NCBI RefSeq assembly: GCF_963678425.1
Contig: NZ_OY782853.1
Location: 186,001 to 250,000 of the forward strand
Length of the DNA stretch: 64,000 bases
Source: an uncultured Bacteroides sp.
Lineage (GTDB): Bacteria; Bacteroidota; Bacteroidia; Bacteroidales; Bacteroidaceae
Direction of reading: 5' to 3'
The translations under genes were made by a program, and so were the position numbers. Shown in pieces: positions 47,301 to 55,118 of this stretch (positions are counted from its first letter, which is position 1; every line of letters starts with the position of its first letter). The notes under the pieces are model-generated. The model worked only from the letters and a program-made list of their open reading frames with translations. It was not told where the DNA came from and did no database searches.

Positions 47301-50087
47301 TTGCCACTGCATCAAATGCTTATGTGATAAAATCAAACGAAACAAGGTACGCAGTACTGCATTTGTACACAAGAAAGCATCGTAAGGTAACAACGCCAAT
47401 GAAAGCAGAACTTGTCCCAACTGTCGTTCTCCGTTTTGAAAGACTTCCCGCAGATGAAGCGACCATGACTGGTCGATTGATTTGCGAAAAACACTAATAG
47501 ACATTCCTATTATGATAGGTAATGCTGCAATGATGAGCACAAGCAGAGGACCGATCCATGTACTTTGAGGGAAAAACAGGCAGAAGCCTGTCAAAAGAAG
47601 TAACAGTGCCGGTGATACAAGGCTTCGACGAAGGTTATCGAATATTTTAAATTTGGCCAATCCAGATATAGGATTACGTTCCTTCTTTTTACCAGACACA
47701 GGGACACGAGGCATTAGCCATCTTGCAATTTGCCAGTCCCCTCGAATCCAACGGTAATGACGGTTGGCATCCATGTTGTAACCTGATGGATAAGACTCGT
47801 ACATCTCTATATCGCTAATAAGACCCGAACGTACGTAAGTTGATTCCAGTAAATCATGACTAAGAATTCTATTCTGAGGAAATCTTCCAGCCAAAGCTTG
47901 CTCAAAAGCATCTACATCATAAATCCCTTTACCTATAAAAGAACCCTCGCAAAAAATATCCTGATATACATCAGAAACTACGCGCGTATAAGGATCAATT
48001 CCTGCATCACCCGAAAAAAGACGTACATATAAGGAGTATCGACTGCTTACCAGACTTACCGCTATGCGTGGCTGAAGAATGCCGTAACCTTTGACAACAA
48101 CGTTGTGTTTAGGGTCAAACTCGGGACGGTTCAGAGGGTGTGCCATCGCTCCAATTAATTTTCGCGCACTACCCCATGGTAATTGCGTATCAGTATCAAG
48201 TGTAATAACATATTTAACAGATGCAAGAATTGATGTTTCACCTTCAATCAGCGAGAAAGCATCGGTAGAGCCACCTCTAAGAAAAGAATTGAGCTCCATT
48301 AACTTACCTCTTTTACGTTCAAATCCCATCCATTTACCTTCACCTGGATTCCAGCGACGCGGACGATGGAATAAAAAGAAAACATTATTGCATCCGGCAG
48401 CATATTTTTTATTCAGTCTTTCAACCCTAAACCGCGCTCGTTCAAGCAAGAAATCGTCCATAGGCATCACTTCATTGGCAGCATCATTAAAATCAGTCAA
48501 CAAGGCAAAATGAAGATAACGGTCACGATTGGAAAGAAAACAGAGCTCCATATTCTCAATGAGTTTATCAACGGAGTCCTTATTAGATAACATGGTAGGT
48601 ACAACGACTATGGTGCGACAGTTCGATGAAACACCTTCGGAAAAATCGAGACGGGGAATCAAATTGGGACTTACAATCAACATGGCAATCCAGTTAACTA
48701 AAGCAAGAGCCAGCTGACTAACGCAAAAAAGGAAAATAATTACTAGAGTTATAGATTCCCAATCAACAACAAAATTCCCAAGAGACTGCAATATCTTCAC
48801 AAAACCAAAAGTACCAAACAGTGTAAATAGTGTAATAAAGCCTACATAGAAAACCAAAGGAAAGCGGTGAATGGAATTTTCAACGACTGTTCCAAAAGAA
48901 CTTTTTACTTTAGCTTCCTTCATCAAAGACGCTTTTCCGTCTCCAATCAAATAGAAGCCTACATGTGCATTCCGTTTATCAAGCTTCTGTACAAAGGCAT
49001 CTTTAGCTAATTTGATTGCTTTTTGGGCTACTTCTACCTCTGAGAAAGGGCTTCTCCTGGCAAGTTCTTCAATCACATGACGGTAACGATCCCGCGTGGG
49101 AAAATCCATAATACAATATGTACCTTCAGGATCGTTACGCAAAGTACGATCAACAATGCTCAATTTCTCAACAAAAATCTGCCAATCTGTGGTTCCAAGG
49201 AAACGAAGGCTTCCTATAGAATGACTCACAGACAACTGATTAGCAGCCTGATCTTGACTCTCGTCATGTATTAATTCCTCAATGGACAAACCGCTCTCAG
49301 CCAATCGTTGTTCAAGCCAACTGCGTGCCATGTGCAACATCGGATTCTGAGACGATAATCTCTGGCAAAATTCAAAGACAAAAGCACTGCTCAGTGGAAT
49401 ATCAGATTTGGCCATATCAGCCAGTATCTCCACTAACTTTGACGGGCTTGTCCCTGCCATGTGCTGAAGTTTATCTACCCACAAATTAGCCATATCGCGA
49501 TGGGCTTGATTCACTTTAAGACGTGAAACAATGCGATAAAGATTCTCTATCAACGCCAGCCTCAACATTATCGGGATAGCCCATAACTCTCCCAGTTTTA
49601 AAGTCGAGTCAGTTTGGTAAGCTTTAAAAAATGCATAAAGTGATTCAACATCAATCTGTGCATCCGTGTGCGAAATGAGTTCAAGTACTATTTCGTAAAT
49701 GCGTGGAAGACCTTTTGACTGCCCCTTGTAGAGAATAGGTAATTGTCTACTATACTTTTTTGAAAAATGGCGTCTGGCGAGCTGAATATGTTCTTCAATG
49801 AGATAAAAATTATCCACTAACCATTCAGCAGCAGGTGTGATATTCCGCGGCCTCTTGACAGCAAGGATTAAACGGTTATAATCACGCAACACTGTATCAT
49901 TATAGTTCAGTTTCTCAAGCAGAAAATCTTCTCCGTCTTCACAGATTTTCTGCTGATCGGAAGCAAGCACCTGAGCATAATGAGCTAACTGCTCCACATT
50001 GAATAATTCTCCACGCAGAGGTTGCTCTTCTGAACTTTCTTTAAATTGTATTAATTCAGGGATCTTAATTTTTGAGAAATTAATCAT
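41382..50087 (-). CDS. Cyclic beta-1,2-glucan synthase (NdvB/Cgs type, GT84 + GH94)
   Basis: 2901 residues, the size of Brucella Cgs and rhizobial NdvB. It has an N-terminal region to about 400, then TM helices, then a GT84 domain with VVVPTMLSNKDSVDKLIENM and the metal site YVITLDTDTQLPWGSA, then SRYSLYVRLFSGDAGIDPYT. TM clusters follow around 830-890 and 930-1060. Next is a glucoamylase-like region with YGYYEAIDYTPSHLR and MAHHQGMSLLSLVN. Last is a GH94 phosphorylase domain with GAYGFRDQLQDVMAL, GDWNDGMNLIG (catalytic Asp) and TGRGGWTWYTGSSSWMYR. It predicts inner-membrane synthesis and cyclisation of periplasmic glucan. No NdvA-type exporter is adjacent. The gene is bracketed by tyrA 3' sequences. 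Confidence 0.9.
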   Translation of the reverse strand: MINFSKIKIPELIQFKESSEEQPLRGELFNVEQLAHYAQVLASDQQKICEDGEDFLLEKLNYNDTVLRDYNRLILAVKRPRNITPAAEWLVDNFYLIEEHIQLARRHFSKKYSRQLPILYKGQSKGLPRIYEIVLELISHTDAQIDVESLYAFFKAYQTDSTLKLGELWAIPIMLRLALIENLYRIVSRLKVNQAHRDMANLWVDKLQHMAGTSPSKLVEILADMAKSDIPLSSAFVFEFCQRLSSQNPMLHMARSWLEQRLAESGLSIEELIHDESQDQAANQLSVSHSIGSLRFLGTTDWQIFVEKLSIVDRTLRNDPEGTYCIMDFPTRDRYRHVIEELARRSPFSEVEVAQKAIKLAKDAFVQKLDKRNAHVGFYLIGDGKASLMKEAKVKSSFGTVVENSIHRFPLVFYVGFITLFTLFGTFGFVKILQSLGNFVVDWESITLVIIFLFCVSQLALALVNWIAMLIVSPNLIPRLDFSEGVSSNCRTIVVVPTMLSNKDSVDKLIENMELCFLSNRDRYLHFALLTDFNDAANEVMPMDDFLLERARFRVERLNKKYAAGCNNVFFLFHRPRRWNPGEGKWMGFERKRGKLMELNSFLRGGSTDAFSLIEGETSILASVKYVITLDTDTQLPWGSARKLIGAMAHPLNRPEFDPKHNVVVKGYGILQPRIAVSLVSSRYSLYVRLFSGDAGIDPYTRVVSDVYQDIFCEGSFIGKGIYDVDAFEQALAGRFPQNRILSHDLLESTYVRSGLISDIEMYESYPSGYNMDANRHYRWIRGDWQIARWLMPRVPVSGKKKERNPISGLAKFKIFDNLRRSLVSPALLLLLTGFCLFFPQSTWIGPLLVLIIAALPIIIGMSISVFRKSIDQSWSLHLREVFQNGERQLGQVLLSLALLPYDAFLCTNAVLRTLFRLILSHKHLMQWQNSIDAQRTANNSLLGYYTLMWFAPVFAMIGGVLLSFLQPATLPYSLPVLLVWFTAPYFVWWISCPIKLHIPELSSEQTLLLHRIARKTWHFFETFVNAQESWLPPDNFQEIPVPTIASRTSPTNIGLSLLANLAAFDYGYLPAGKVMERTNQTFATMGKLKKYRGHLFNWYNTRTLEPLSPLYVSSVDSGNLAGHLLALSQGLKELREAPIYSPDIFAGLIDTVRVLKQLAGKNVALQQLERELENTPPNTVQAAYNLLKSIASQINNIISSLDSSNVELQTWGQTLKLNYEEHLEELLALAPWVEIDYLLHKVSLSESIEMILTKFEIFDKVPTLSEVARFEKTICPLLETELIKLSEVNDLSRKEETDFVSILLHCLHKAARHAIQRKQMLKSIIHQSENFARMDFTFLFDASKKLFLIGYNVTEQRADAGCYDLLASEARLCSYVAIAQGQVPQEHWFSLNRLLIVSKGQPALLSWSGSMFEYLMPLLVMPSFDNTLLDQTCKTAVQEQIEYGKKLGVPWGMSESGYNRTDVHLNYQYRAFGVPSLGLKRGLSEDLVIAPYATVMALMVAPRKACENMQRLSAEGKESTYGYYEAIDYTPSHLRPHVSSENICSFMAHHQGMSLLSLVNLMKGGSMQRRFMSCPMLKAAELLLQERIPQSVTASVIPDDSKFELEGLHPLLVDSSEIMRIFKDTTIDPEVHLLSNGRYHVMVNNAGGGYSRWNNLAVTRWREDATSDNLGMFVYLRDSDTGEFWSTAYQPTLRTIKGYEAIFTQAYAEFRQRQSGLEVHTTICVSPEDDIELRRIKLTNHSHVPRNIELTTYSEVVIAPQGADEAHPVFSNLFVQTEFAPSSSSIFCTRRARSQEETVPHLLHLMLVQGEQQGSLSCETDRSRFVGRGRSLANPLAMRSTGDLSGCTGSVLDPIISLRRTVTIQPGKSVTLYIALGMAETRGSILALSDKYQNTRMVDRAFELAWTHSQVVLHQLNVTETEAQSYSKLASSLIYANPLLRAAQGVLKSNRRGQNALWGYSISGDVPLVLLRISDAKGLDLVRQISLAHAYWRMKGITVELIILNEDVSVYRQFIYDEIINLISSGIEAPLLEKPGGIFIRRIEQVPREDVLLLQATARIVLDDKQGMLAEQLETLKIPELMVPTLIPSRTALPEILEPLQTRDLIFTNGLGGFTRDGHEYVITLQPGQTTPAPWCNVLANNQFGTVISESGGSYTWAENSHEFRLTPWNNDPVEDPSGEAFYIRDEQTGQFWSPTPLPARGATPYVIRHGFGYTVFEHSEFGIDSELWIYVAMDAPVKFAVLKLYNKSGRSRRLSVTGYYEWVLANMRQKSLLHVQTEIDVKTGALFARNFYNPDFAGRVAFVDVGEARTLSGDRKEFIGQNGNLSHPAAMKHTRLSGKVGAGLDPCGAVQVVFDLADGQDRETRFRLGFANNKEEMRQLVLRFQKTGATREALEEVWAYWNHTLGTINVDTPDPSVNVMANGWLLYQTLSSRIWARSGFYQSGGAYGFRDQLQDVMALVHAEPAITRKQILRAAAHQFHEGDVQHWWHPPLGRGVRTHFSDDYLWLPYVTCKYVSCVADTGILDEIIPFIEGRTLRSDEESYYDMPGRSDESATLYEHCVRSIKNGLRFGSHGLPLIGCGDWNDGMNLIGKEGRGESVWLAFFLYDVLTKFSKIAILRNDNDFAESCLAHAHDLQLNIELHAWDGEWYRRAYFDNGEPLGSKINQECCIDSLPQSWSVISGAGNLRRTVQAMDQVNKQLVNRNDNLIQLFTPPFDKSILNPGYIKGYVPGVRENGGQYTHGAIWAAMAFALMGQTERSWELFGLLNPVQHGKTAEQIAIYKVEPYVVAADVYACAPHTGRGGWTWYTGSSSWMYRLLVEMLLGVNRLGNKLNLLPLLPQNWNSYKVHYRFGKTVYHITFNRITDDSLSRLILDGKELSEKTVLPLEDDLKEHFVEMWL

Positions 50088-50172
50088 ATTTTTATAATTT
50101 AAAAATAGGAAAGTCCATGGTTACTCCAAATATTTTAAAAGCAGTATATTTGATTCACATCTGGTAAATTAA

Positions 50173-50180
50173 CAAAGTTA
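50173..50180 (-). promoter_or_regulatory. -7 element candidate for the glucan synthase gene
   Basis: On the minus strand TAACTTTG fits TAnnTTTG, 86 bp before the start codon; no convincing -33 was seen. Confidence 0.35.
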
Positions 50181-50252
50181 CATCCACTTTAGTTCCTAAA
50201 AACAGCGAGATAATTACATGAATCTCAGTTCTAAAAAAAACATTAAAATAAA

Positions 50253-50420
50253 ATGAGTGAAGATGGCTATCTGCTTCTGGAGATCCTTTTCAACCCACGT
50301 ACTCTGGCACAAGTGGAGAATATCCGCCGTGAGTTGAAAGATATTCTGGAAATTATTACCAATAAGGATATTGATAGATTAAAGAAATATATGGCTAAGA
50401 TTCATAAAAACATTCAATAA
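50253..50420 (+). pseudogene. Duplicated 3' fragment of tyrA
   Basis: 55 codons starting MSEDGYLLLEILFNPR and ending KNIQ-stop align without gaps to the last 55 codons of tyrA (MSEDDYLLQEILFNPR to KNIQ-stop). By hand count there are about 25 differences in 166 bases and 8 amino acid changes. There is no Rossmann domain, so it cannot be functional dehydrogenase. It is followed by a copy of the tyrA terminator. Confidence 0.9.
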
Positions 50421-50437
50421 GCTTAAAGCAGGCAAAT

Positions 50438-50482
50438 AAAAGGCTCAAGCCACATTCATCGTAATGTGATTTGAGCCTTTAC
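50438..50482 (+). terminator. Second copy of the tyrA terminator
   Basis: AAAGGCTCAAG, then TTGAGCCTTT with an inner CACATT / AATGTG stem; homologous to 41046-41088 but diverged. Confidence 0.75.
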
Positions 50483-50498
50483 TATTTATTGAAGGATT

Positions 50499-51251
50499 CT
50501 AAAACAAGTTCAGTCCTTTTGCAATCCGGCATGCTTCAATAGAATTATCCACATGAAGCTTCTCCAATATATTTTGTCGATGTCTGTTTACTGTATTTAT
50601 ACTTATGGATAAAACGGAAGCTATTTCTTTACTCATTTTGCCCTTATCAATTAACTGTAAAACTTCTTTTTCTCTGCCGGACAATATATTATTAGCAGTT
50701 TGAGTTTCAGATTCAAGAATACATCCATCTGCAGAGTTGATTATAATATTGCCAAAAGAAGCATTTGTTGATAAATTGTATAGACATAAAGCCAACCGTA
50801 TACTGCCATCTGACTGACTGGCTATATAAAACATTCTGTGCAAAACCTGAACATATAGGCCCGAACCATCCCGCATACGTATATTGTTGGCAATATAATA
50901 ATCTGTACGCTCTTTCTTCGGTACAGTCTTCAAAAAATTAAAGAAACGAAGTTCCTGCAGATGTTTTTCCAATAAATCATCCGGATGAATGCGACTAAAT
51001 ATCTCTTCTTCCCATATAGAATGAATAATTTTCGTAGTGCTTCGTTTTGCCAAGCCTAATCTTTCTGCCACTCCTCCATAAAATATATAGCTTGTATTTG
51101 TTTTCATATCACTCAATACAGCTATAGAATTTTCGATCCGTGCATAACTTAAAGCTATTTGTTTACATTCATCTAATCGGGCAGACCACTCTTGTTCTTT
51201 TGTGAATTTCTGTTTCAGCAATTCATCATTCAACTTGTGTATAACATCCAT
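50499..51251 (-). CDS. LuxR-type transcriptional regulator with PAS-like sensor
   Basis: 250 residues. The C-terminal 60 or so are a GerE/LuxR helix-turn-helix with LSGREKEVLQLIDKGKMSKEIASVLSISINTVNRHRQNILEKL, which is strongly diagnostic. The N-terminal part (about 30-180) has a PAS-like layout (IAVLSDMKTNTSYIFYGGVAERLGL, then RIHPDDLLEKHLQEL, then YIANNIRMRDGSG), suggesting small-molecule or redox sensing. No receiver Asp. It is divergent from the DUF1349 gene, a likely target. Confidence 0.88.
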   Translation of the reverse strand: MDVIHKLNDELLKQKFTKEQEWSARLDECKQIALSYARIENSIAVLSDMKTNTSYIFYGGVAERLGLAKRSTTKIIHSIWEEEIFSRIHPDDLLEKHLQELRFFNFLKTVPKKERTDYYIANNIRMRDGSGLYVQVLHRMFYIASQSDGSIRLALCLYNLSTNASFGNIIINSADGCILESETQTANNILSGREKEVLQLIDKGKMSKEIASVLSISINTVNRHRQNILEKLHVDNSIEACRIAKGLNLF

Positions 51252-51283
51252 AATAGTATATAAAAGAATGGTTATTAATCAGT

Positions 51284-51315
51284 ATTGCCTTTTTATATAC
51301 AAGCATTTACCTTTG
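51284..51315 (+). promoter_or_regulatory. Promoter of the DUF1349 gene
   Basis: ATTG (51284-51287), a 20-bp spacer, then TACCTTTG (51308-51315). Because the -7 lies downstream of the earlier in-frame ATG at 51285, it supports the start at 51363. Confidence 0.55.
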
Positions 51316-51362
51316 CAAAGGTAATTAAAACACATGTTTATTTCATTTTAGAGGAATTAAAT

Positions 51363-52025
51363 ATGAAGACAAATAAAAAAACTATTTCAATATTATTTAC
51401 ACTGCTTATAACACAAATAATATCTGCTCAAACATTAGAAAAGATGCAATGGTACAATGAACCTGAACAATGGGAAATTAAGGATAAGACTGTTTCAATG
51501 TATGTCACTCCGCAAAGCGATTATTGGCGTATCTCTCATTATGGATTTACAGTTGATGACGCCCCTTTCTATTATTCAACATACGGCGGTGAATTTGAAG
51601 CAAAAGTAAAGATTACAGGTGAGTATAAAGCACGATTCGACCAAGCCGGACTAATGCTCCGCATTGATCCTGAGAATTACATTAAAGCTGGTATTGAGTT
51701 TGTGGACGAAAAATTTAACCTGAGCACTGTAGTTACTCATAAAACAAGCGACTGGAGTGTTATTACAATAGATAAGCCCGTTTCTTATGTCTGGATTAAA
51801 GCCATCAGACGACTAGATGCTGTTGAAATATTCTATTCGTTTGATGACAAGAATTACACTATGATGCGGAATGCATGGTTAAAAGATAACACTCCTGTAA
51901 TGGTTGGAATCATGGCTGCCTGTCCTGACGGTAAAGGATTTAATGTAAAATTTGAGTATTTCAAAGTGAAACATTTACCTGATATGCGCAGGTTGGAATG
52001 GTTGAAGAGAAATGTAGAAAAATAG
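51363..52025 (+). CDS. Exported DUF1349 beta-sandwich protein
   Basis: 220 residues from MKTNKKTISILFTLL (signal peptide ending IISAQ). It matches DUF1349, a concanavalin-like jelly-roll family: MQWYNEPEQWEIKDKTVSMYVTPQSDYWR, then GGEFEAKVKITGEYKARFDQAGLMLRID and VEIFYSFDDKNYTMMRNAWL. Proteins of this type often bind carbohydrate, but the ligand here is unknown. A longer frame from 51285 would begin upstream of the promoter's -7 element and was rejected. Confidence 0.87.
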   Translation: MKTNKKTISILFTLLITQIISAQTLEKMQWYNEPEQWEIKDKTVSMYVTPQSDYWRISHYGFTVDDAPFYYSTYGGEFEAKVKITGEYKARFDQAGLMLRIDPENYIKAGIEFVDEKFNLSTVVTHKTSDWSVITIDKPVSYVWIKAIRRLDAVEIFYSFDDKNYTMMRNAWLKDNTPVMVGIMAACPDGKGFNVKFEYFKVKHLPDMRRLEWLKRNVEK

Positions 52026-52331
52026 TTCGGAATCCATTAATTGTAGCTGACAACAAGCTAAATTCGTAACGCTTAATACATACAAACAGCTATTTGTTTC
52101 AAGGAATGCTGATTAATTTATATACTCCGATTCAGGTCGAATATCAAGAATCATTGTAATATAGATTTTTATGTAACGTTATTTTCGACTAAGGCAATAT
52201 ATGAATTTCTCTTTTCTATAAACTGTTCATCTTGTGGAAATTTACTGTCTGCAATCGCAATATTATAAAATAGATAATTTTTCGACTATGTCTTTACAAT
52301 TCAGATTTATTGTCATATATAAATAATTCAA
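52026..52331. other. AT-rich interval, nothing recognised
   Basis: 306 bases between the DUF1349 gene and the 3' end of a converging gene. No terminator, repeat or gene was recognised. Confidence 0.45.
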
Positions 52332-53672
52332 CTAATTTATTGTTGTTAATATACCTATCTTATATTTTTCAATTCTTTCAAGCTTCTCATAATTTAATAA
52401 TATACTATAAGTGTCATACTGTTTATTGTATTCTTTATTTAAAATTATTGACTTTAATAGTTTATCAAGCATAGGAATATCCAGGCACTTGAATGTTAGA
52501 TCTAATACTTCTATGAATTTTTCTATTGCCTGATGTTTATCTTGCTGAAAACCTATATCTAAAACAACATCTAACTGTTTGATATAGGTTTCTTCTCCTG
52601 TCAAATAAAAAGCAATAGTATTGGGAATTTTAGCCATGTAATCTATCCCAAACGAATAATAATTAGTCATTGACAAATAACAATCCTCACCTGCATATGG
52701 TTTATGCCAATCATTTAATTTTCCAATGCCAATATTTGAAAGATCTTCAATAACTGTTTGGATATCATTGAATGCTTTTAGTCTTGCCTCACTAGATATA
52801 ACATACTTAACTTTTTTTGCTACTCTTTTTATGTATTCATCTGGTTTTTCTTTTGAAGAATCAAAATGTGTTTGATATTTCTGAATACGTTTTAATGTGT
52901 TTATGTTAATATTAGCATATTTGAAAGTTGCCTTAATTAAACTCTTACTAATAATCGGATCTTCGTTATAATAATGCTTCACGATAACAATAAAGTTCTC
53001 ATAAATTATATATAGTGATAAAAGATAAAAATAAGGTAATGTTAGTAATACTAATAAAACAGGTAATATAAACGATTTAAAATTTGTAACAGAGAATAGA
53101 AGTTCATATTCTGTAATTGTTTTGTATATAACATAACAAATAATACCTAATCCAATAAGTCCTAATACCTTTTTGCATAAAACAACGACTTTTTTATGAT
53201 TCACTTCTTGCTTTGAAGAATCCTCTGCAAAAGCTTGCATAGTAGTTAACAGAAAAATCAAAGGAATAAAGACTAATTCTCCGACTAAACTAAGCGTATA
53301 AAAATTAAACATAAACTCCCAAAAAACAATAATTTTAATATTATCTTTAATAAGTCCTGAGAAATAGTTTACATCTTCAGCTTTGTTTATATTTATAAAT
53401 AAAATAAATCCTGAAAATAAAAGCCAAAAAATAGTATCTTTCAATAATGATATATCCCAAAATCCTATATAAAACAAAAGGAAAATTACAAATAGCACAT
53501 ATACTAAAAGGGTACTAAAAGCCAAAAAAAGTTTTCTTTTGAAGAATGCTTTGATAACCTCTACAATAGAAACCCTTAATTCTTTTGTTCTAGATACAAA
53601 AATTAAAAATATGAAAAGCCATATAATCAGAGCTATTTCTCTTGTTGAAAATATATTAAATACATTATTCAT
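52332..53672 (-). CDS. Uncharacterised multipass membrane protein
   Basis: 446 residues, not recognised. About six hydrophobic segments (roughly 12-28, 50-70, 78-94, 112-140, 165-186, 200-232) are followed by a soluble C-terminal half (about 250-446) rich in Lys, Tyr and Ile, with KAFNDIQTVIEDLSNIGIGKLNDW and a helical-looking tail. No catalytic motif is seen. Base composition is very AT-rich compared with the core genes, and it stands alone next to an IS110-type element in the accessory region. It could be a defence or surface protein; no function is claimed. Confidence 0.7.
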   Translation of the reverse strand: MNNVFNIFSTREIALIIWLFIFLIFVSRTKELRVSIVEVIKAFFKRKLFLAFSTLLVYVLFVIFLLFYIGFWDISLLKDTIFWLLFSGFILFININKAEDVNYFSGLIKDNIKIIVFWEFMFNFYTLSLVGELVFIPLIFLLTTMQAFAEDSSKQEVNHKKVVVLCKKVLGLIGLGIICYVIYKTITEYELLFSVTNFKSFILPVLLVLLTLPYFYLLSLYIIYENFIVIVKHYYNEDPIISKSLIKATFKYANININTLKRIQKYQTHFDSSKEKPDEYIKRVAKKVKYVISSEARLKAFNDIQTVIEDLSNIGIGKLNDWHKPYAGEDCYLSMTNYYSFGIDYMAKIPNTIAFYLTGEETYIKQLDVVLDIGFQQDKHQAIEKFIEVLDLTFKCLDIPMLDKLLKSIILNKEYNKQYDTYSILLNYEKLERIEKYKIGILTTIN

Positions 53673-54013
53673 CTGAATTAATATTTTTGCTTATAGCTTA
53701 TTAAAATTTGAAAGATAAAAACAAAAAGAGTCCTTCTACTTTACGTTAAAATGAATATTTTTTAAATATATAAATAACTTTGTATTTAACGAAACGAGGA
53801 AACACTGTGGCAAGTTATTAAGAAAATATTAAAAACACAACATCTGCACTTCCCCATTTCCATAAACCACTATAAATAAGACAAATAAGAATCATCAGGT
53901 GTCAGATCCTATGTTTGCAATAAATATGCTTAAGTGAGAAAAGAAGAAGCATAAGCTAAGAGTATTTTTTATATTTGAGGTACCAAACTTAAACATTCAA
54001 ATATTCAAAGCTT
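53673..54013. other. Left flank of the IS110-type transposase gene
   Basis: 341 AT-rich bases. TAACTTTG (53775-53782) resembles a -7 element. GCATAAGCT (53950-53958) is the exact complement of AGCTTATGC (54009-54017), which contains the transposase ATG. The left end of the element could not be placed. Confidence 0.5.
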
Positions 54014-55093
54014 ATGCGTACACAAAGTAACAAAGTAAATTTCAATGGAGAAAATATTTATGTTGGAATTGATGTTCATCTAAAGAGTTGGGCAGTGACA
54101 ATCTACACAGAACATTTGCATCATAAGACTTTTAGTCAGCCACCGGTTCCCATATTATTATGGAAATATCTGGATGAAAATTTTCCTGGTGGTAATTACT
54201 ATTCTGCTTATGAAGCCGGATTCTGTGGATTTCATATTCACTTTGAACTGGAAAAGTTGAATATAAAAAATATAGTAGTCAATCCCGCTGACATACCGAC
54301 TAGTCAAAAGGAACATGTGCATAAGAATGATTCTTGTGATAGCAAGAAAATAGCCCGTTCTCTGAGAGCTAGAGAACTCACTGGAATACATATTCCATTG
54401 ATTGAGACCTTAGAAAATCGTTCTTTGGTTCGTTCTCGAGAAATGTTAGTCAAGGATCTGGCTCGTTTTAAACAGCGAATAAAGTCTTTTCTTCATTTTT
54501 ATGGAATAGCCTATCCTCCTGAATTTGAAAAGTCATCTTGTCATTGGTCAAAACGCTTTCTTAAATGGTTAAAAGAAATATCCCTAAATACGCAAAATGG
54601 AAATGAAGCATTATCCCTATTGATAAGGGAAGTAGAACAACAGCGCCTTCTTTTATTAGAAGTGAATAAGAAAATTCATAGCTTGGCTATTTCTGATAAA
54701 TATATTAAAGAGATGGAATTAATAAGAAGTATTCCCGGAATCGGCTTGATTACAGGACTTACTTTTCTATTGGAAATAGAAAATATAGAGCGCTTTTCTA
54801 ACACTGACAAGCTAGCCTGTTTTGTAGGAATAATACCAACTTGTCATTCGAGTGGAGAAACGAGTAATAATGGAGAAATGACCTTTAGAGGTCAAATTCA
54901 TTTAAAGAAAGGTCTGATTGAAAGTGCTTGGGTTGCTTCAAGAATAGATCCAGCTCTGACGCATAGTTTTATTCAGCTTTGCAAAAGAATGGAACCCAAT
55001 AAAGCAATCATACGAATTGCAAGAAAGTTGTTAAACAGAATATATTACACTCTAAAAAAGAAACATAAATACGAATATGGAATGGTTAAATAA
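54014..55093 (+). CDS. IS110-family DEDD transposase (recombinase)
   Basis: 359 residues. The N-terminal RuvC-like DEDD domain has YVGIDVHLKSWAVTIY (first Asp), YEAGFCGFHIHFELEK (Glu) and SQKEHVHKNDSCDSKKIARSL (Asp pair). The C-terminal Transposase_20 domain has IRSIPGIGLITGLTFLLEI and ACFVGIIPTCHSSGE, with the catalytic Ser region. Intact. IS110-family recombinases are guided by a bridge RNA made from the element's own non-coding end, and structured sequence lies downstream. Single copy in the window. Confidence 0.93.
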   Translation: MRTQSNKVNFNGENIYVGIDVHLKSWAVTIYTEHLHHKTFSQPPVPILLWKYLDENFPGGNYYSAYEAGFCGFHIHFELEKLNIKNIVVNPADIPTSQKEHVHKNDSCDSKKIARSLRARELTGIHIPLIETLENRSLVRSREMLVKDLARFKQRIKSFLHFYGIAYPPEFEKSSCHWSKRFLKWLKEISLNTQNGNEALSLLIREVEQQRLLLLEVNKKIHSLAISDKYIKEMELIRSIPGIGLITGLTFLLEIENIERFSNTDKLACFVGIIPTCHSSGETSNNGEMTFRGQIHLKKGLIESAWVASRIDPALTHSFIQLCKRMEPNKAIIRIARKLLNRIYYTLKKKHKYEYGMVK

Positions 55094-55118
55094 TAATACC
55101 CATATAAAATCTATATAA

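Noticed and set aside
48091..48513. 140-codon plus-strand frame antisense to the glucan synthase gene
   Set aside because: Lies wholly within the conserved GT84 coding region on the other strand; no recognisable protein features.
51285..51362. Longer N-terminus for the DUF1349 protein starting at 51285
   Set aside because: Would begin before the promoter -7 element and displace the signal peptide from the N-terminus.
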